From: Amycolatopsis thailandensis | GTDB taxonomy: Bacteria > Actinomycetota > Actinomycetes > Mycobacteriales > Pseudonocardiaceae | Assembly: GCF_002234405.1 (NCBI RefSeq) | Contig: NZ_NMQT01000102.1 | Span: forward strand, 62,001 to 126,000 | Length of the DNA: 64,000 bases | Direction of reading: 5' to 3' | In this document: positions 63,276 through 64,000 of the stretch, one piece after another | Layout: every line of letters starts with the position of its first letter | Numbering within the stretch: position 1 is the stretch's first letter | Program-made: the position numbers and the translations under genes | The notes under the pieces: generated by a model | Databases searched by the model: none | What the model saw: only the letters and a program-made list of their open reading frames with translations | Told to the model about the DNA's origin: nothing

Positions 63276-63334
63276 AAAGTCCTAGGACTTTGAGAATTGC
63301 ATGGTGGGCCTCGATGCGCAATAGTCCTAGGACT
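63276..63334. promoter_or_regulatory. two AGTCCTAGGACT palindromic operators
   Basis: AAAGTCCTAGGACTTT (63276-63291) is a perfect 16-bp palindrome. AGTCCTAGGACT recurs at 63323-63334, with centres 45 bp apart. They lie between the divergent sigma-factor and GntR genes. This is the palindrome type typical of GntR-family sites, so autoregulation by the adjacent protein is likely. Confidence 0.7.
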
Positions 63335-63364
63335 TTCGTTCTCCGGCGACAGGGAAGGGCTGGC

Positions 63365-64000
63365 GTGGTGGCCAAGAAGCCGACCTACGAGGTGATCGCA
63401 GCGACCCTGCGCGACTCGATCATCGACGGCACACACCCACCAGGCGACACGCTGCCGCCACTCAGCCAGCTCACCCGCCAGTTCGGCGCGTCGAAAGAAA
63501 CGGTCCAGAAAGCGGTGCGGCTGCTGATCGGAGAAGGCCTGGTCGAGACGAAGCGAGGGGTCGGCGGCGGCACGGTGGTGACGGCCGCGCCCGCGCGAGA
63601 AGTCATCGTGCGGCAGCGCAAGATCTTCCGGGACGAGCGGGGTTACTTCTTCGACCTGGCGGCACAGCCCTGGGTCGCGCTCCGGGAGCCGCAGGTCCGG
63701 ACAGCACCGCCCCCTGCCGATATCGCCGTTCTGCTGGAGACCGCCCCGGGGCAACCTGTAGTCATCCGCGATCGCGTGATGGGCGACCCCAACACGCGCG
63801 AAGTGCGCCATGCCTCCCTCAGCTACCTGCCACCGTGGCTGGTCGACGAGGTTCCCGTGATCGCGCAATCCGATACCGGACCTGGCGGAATCTACGATCG
63901 GATGGAGGAACACCTGCAGGCGCAACTGAGAATGGAGGAACGTATCGGCACCCGCCAGCCGTCCGCACAGGAACGCGAACTCTTGCACTTGCCCCCTGGC
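63365..64000 (+). CDS. GntR-family transcriptional regulator, 3' end outside window
   Basis: The frame is open from GTG 63365 (second GTG 63368), behind GGGAAGGG, to the window edge: 212 codons. The winged helix is textbook GntR: PTYEVIAATLRDSIIDGTHP, PGDTLPPLSQLTRQFGASKE, TVQKAVRLLIGEGLVETKRG. After a linker the UTRA-like effector domain begins (GQPVVIRDRVMGDPN, RHASLSYLPPWLV). Probably binds the two palindromes just upstream. Very little of the C-terminus is missing, judging by the usual ~240 residues. Confidence 0.85.
   Translation, partial: MVAKKPTYEVIAATLRDSIIDGTHPPGDTLPPLSQLTRQFGASKETVQKAVRLLIGEGLVETKRGVGGGTVVTAAPAREVIVRQRKIFRDERGYFFDLAAQPWVALREPQVRTAPPPADIAVLLETAPGQPVVIRDRVMGDPNTREVRHASLSYLPPWLVDEVPVIAQSDTGPGGIYDRMEEHLQAQLRMEERIGTRQPSAQERELLHLPPG

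Overview
The window is high-GC DNA from an actinomycete, most likely a member of the Pseudonocardiales. The signs are frequent GTG and TTG starts, many 4-base ATGA/GTGA gene overlaps, and actinobacterial families: PF04672 (DUF574) S-adenosyl methyltransferases, DUF3558 and LppA-like lipoproteins, DUF5753/DUF397 proteins and TPR-bearing XRE regulators. No rRNA, tRNA, integrase, transposase or replication gene was recognised. The content is accessory rather than housekeeping, and much of it is decaying: I find frameshifted, amber-interrupted or deletion-fused copies of about ten genes.

Layout. 1-5.4 kb: a TPR protein running in from the left, then a minus-strand operon of an HTH regulator, an aminoglycoside-phosphotransferase-fold kinase and a PP2C-like phosphatase whose end is fused to a beheaded alpha/beta hydrolase. 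5.6-8.7 kb: a plus-strand chain of tiny, translationally coupled, cysteine-containing ORFs. 8.8-14.3 kb: a minus-strand operon with two endonuclease/exonuclease/phosphatase (EEP) proteins, one frameshifted, a DUF3558 lipoprotein, a glycosylase-like protein and two HTH-less DUF5753 proteins. 15-21 kb: tandem XRE-TPR regulators (first copy without a start codon), a HAD hydrolase, a cutA remnant, another XRE-TPR regulator and a Nudix hydrolase.

21.4-40.5 kb: a plus-strand accessory island with five PF04672 methyltransferases (three with eroded SAM motifs), two paralogous membrane proteins, a GPP34-like protein, a solute-binding lipoprotein, a secreted trypsin-like protease, an S9 peptidase, an LppA-like lipoprotein, a 2H-phosphoesterase-like protein, an EEP-like protein, a cytidylate-kinase-like P-loop protein with a broken duplicate, an amber-interrupted DUF3558 lipoprotein and a frameshifted HIT protein.

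40.5-49.7 kb: a type I-C CRISPR-Cas locus, cas3-cas5-cas8c-cas7-[cas4'-cas1]-cas2 on the minus strand, flanked by two oppositely oriented arrays of a 37-bp repeat with 13 and 8 spacers. Interference genes look intact. cas4 survives only as an N-terminal stub joined in frame to a cas1 that lacks its N-terminal region, so adaptation is probably impaired. One spacer in each array comes from homologous versions of the same coding sequence.

49.7-64 kb: decayed small genes, a NYN/LOTUS-like RNA-biology protein, a DUF397 remnant, an HTH-nSTAND-WD40-like signalling ATPase, a secreted I36-type inhibitor, a GNAT acetyltransferase, a PD-(D/E)XK-like protein, an AlbA_2/Schlafen-like protein, a sigma factor with a zinc-binding tail, and a GntR regulator that runs off the right edge and has two palindromic operators in front of it.

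No functional test or database search was possible. Family names rest on motifs read by eye, and boundaries rest on reading frames, ribosome-binding sites and overlaps.
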